DNA of 64,000 nucleotides from Peptoniphilus sp. ING2-D1G (GTDB lineage: Bacteria > Bacillota > Clostridia > Tissierellales > Peptoniphilaceae): assembly GCA_000952975.1 (NCBI GenBank), contig LM997412.1:1178001-1242000 (forward strand). Direction: 5' to 3'. The notes under the pieces were generated by a model. It worked only from the letters and a program-made list of their open reading frames with translations, made no database searches and was not told the origin of the DNA. The position numbers were made by a program, and so were the translations under genes. Shown piece by piece: positions 63,784-64,000 of this stretch (within the stretch, counting starts at the first letter, position 1; every line of letters begins with the position of its first letter).

Positions 63784-64000
63784 TTCTACCTCCTCATTAC
63801 TCTTTAATGATAACCTAAAAGGTAAATTTTTTAAATAATAAAAGTAATTTTCGTAAATTATTTTTTACTATTTGTGCAAAAATCATCCCTATGTTTCAGA
63901 TTACTATGACTATTAATCACTACGAATAGTGAAAGCAACTATAAAAACAGAGGGGACGATACCCTAATCGTCCCCAATGAACACTGTACCTACAAAAAAT
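63784..64000. other. gene-free right edge with two hairpins
   Basis: 217 bases. CACTA-CGAA-TAGTG (63918-63931) and a strong GGGGACGAT/ATCGTCCCC (63952-63975), G+C-richer than its surroundings and without a T-run, so it is more like an intergenic repeat than a terminator. It may continue beyond the window. Confidence 0.4.

Overview
This window looks like chromosomal DNA of a low-G+C, Gram-positive anaerobe. The best guess is the Tissierellia/Peptoniphilaceae side of the Firmicutes. Evidence: A/T-rich codon use, purine-rich ribosome binding sites, frequent TTG and GTG starts, a T-box leader, Rex, an S-layer-homology (SLH) protein, and an anaerobe's oxygen-defence set (superoxide reductase, rubrerythrin, rubredoxin, flavodoxin). 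No phage, plasmid, CRISPR or ribosomal RNA genes were seen. The species is not determined.

Layout. (1) 1-7336, leftward: a branched-chain amino acid operon. A promoter and an Ile-type T-box are followed by an orphan ABC ATPase, then ilvB-ilvN-ilvC-ilvD-ilvA, and ilvE cut by the left edge. (2) 7.6-11.2 kb: superoxide reductase, an SLH surface protein and a purine permease. (3) 11.3-20 kb: an M16C metalloprotease and small acetyltransferase (rightward), facing a two-domain polyphosphate kinase 2 protein and the leftward set typA-cls-ybaK. (4) 20.1-27 kb, leftward: cation-efflux protein, trkA-trkH-trkA potassium uptake, ung and a hydrolase. (5) 27-30.1 kb, rightward: an envelope/redox operon (tubby-like protein, DUF4825-like lipoprotein, AI-2E-family permease, flavodoxin-ferredoxin). 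(6) 30.2-36.7 kb: a secreted stalk-domain protein, a phospholipase-D-like protein, pyruvate carboxylase and tRNA-Val. (7) 36.7-40 kb, leftward: a radical-SAM DNA-repair-type pair, the second gene frameshifted, under apparent SOS boxes; then rubrerythrin; a flavodoxin lies upstream. (8) 40.1-42.9 kb: an IS1634-family element with an unusually long 144-bp target duplication, inserted between an anti-sigma-type ATPase gene and rubredoxin. (9) 43-64 kb: hydrolase, DUF554, 8-oxoguanine glycosylase, Rex, ABC-F protein, a DnaA-box cluster, two more stalk-domain proteins, garR-glycerate kinase, nitroreductase, lipid kinase, hisC, hisS, nhaC, an atypical murI, a guanylate-kinase-like protein and a Na/phosphate symporter.

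How it fits together. The cell makes Ile/Val under tRNA control, fills the TCA pool with pyruvate carboxylase, senses NADH/NAD with Rex, and handles O2 by reduction rather than by catalase. The most notable points are the IS insertion that appears to separate the ATPase gene from its promoter, the SOS-controlled radical-SAM locus with a homopolymer frameshift, a glutamate racemase whose first catalytic Cys is Ser, and a DnaA-box cluster far from any visible dnaA. No clearly new multi-gene system was found. The nearest candidates are the 27-30 kb operon and the T-box-controlled ABC ATPase.
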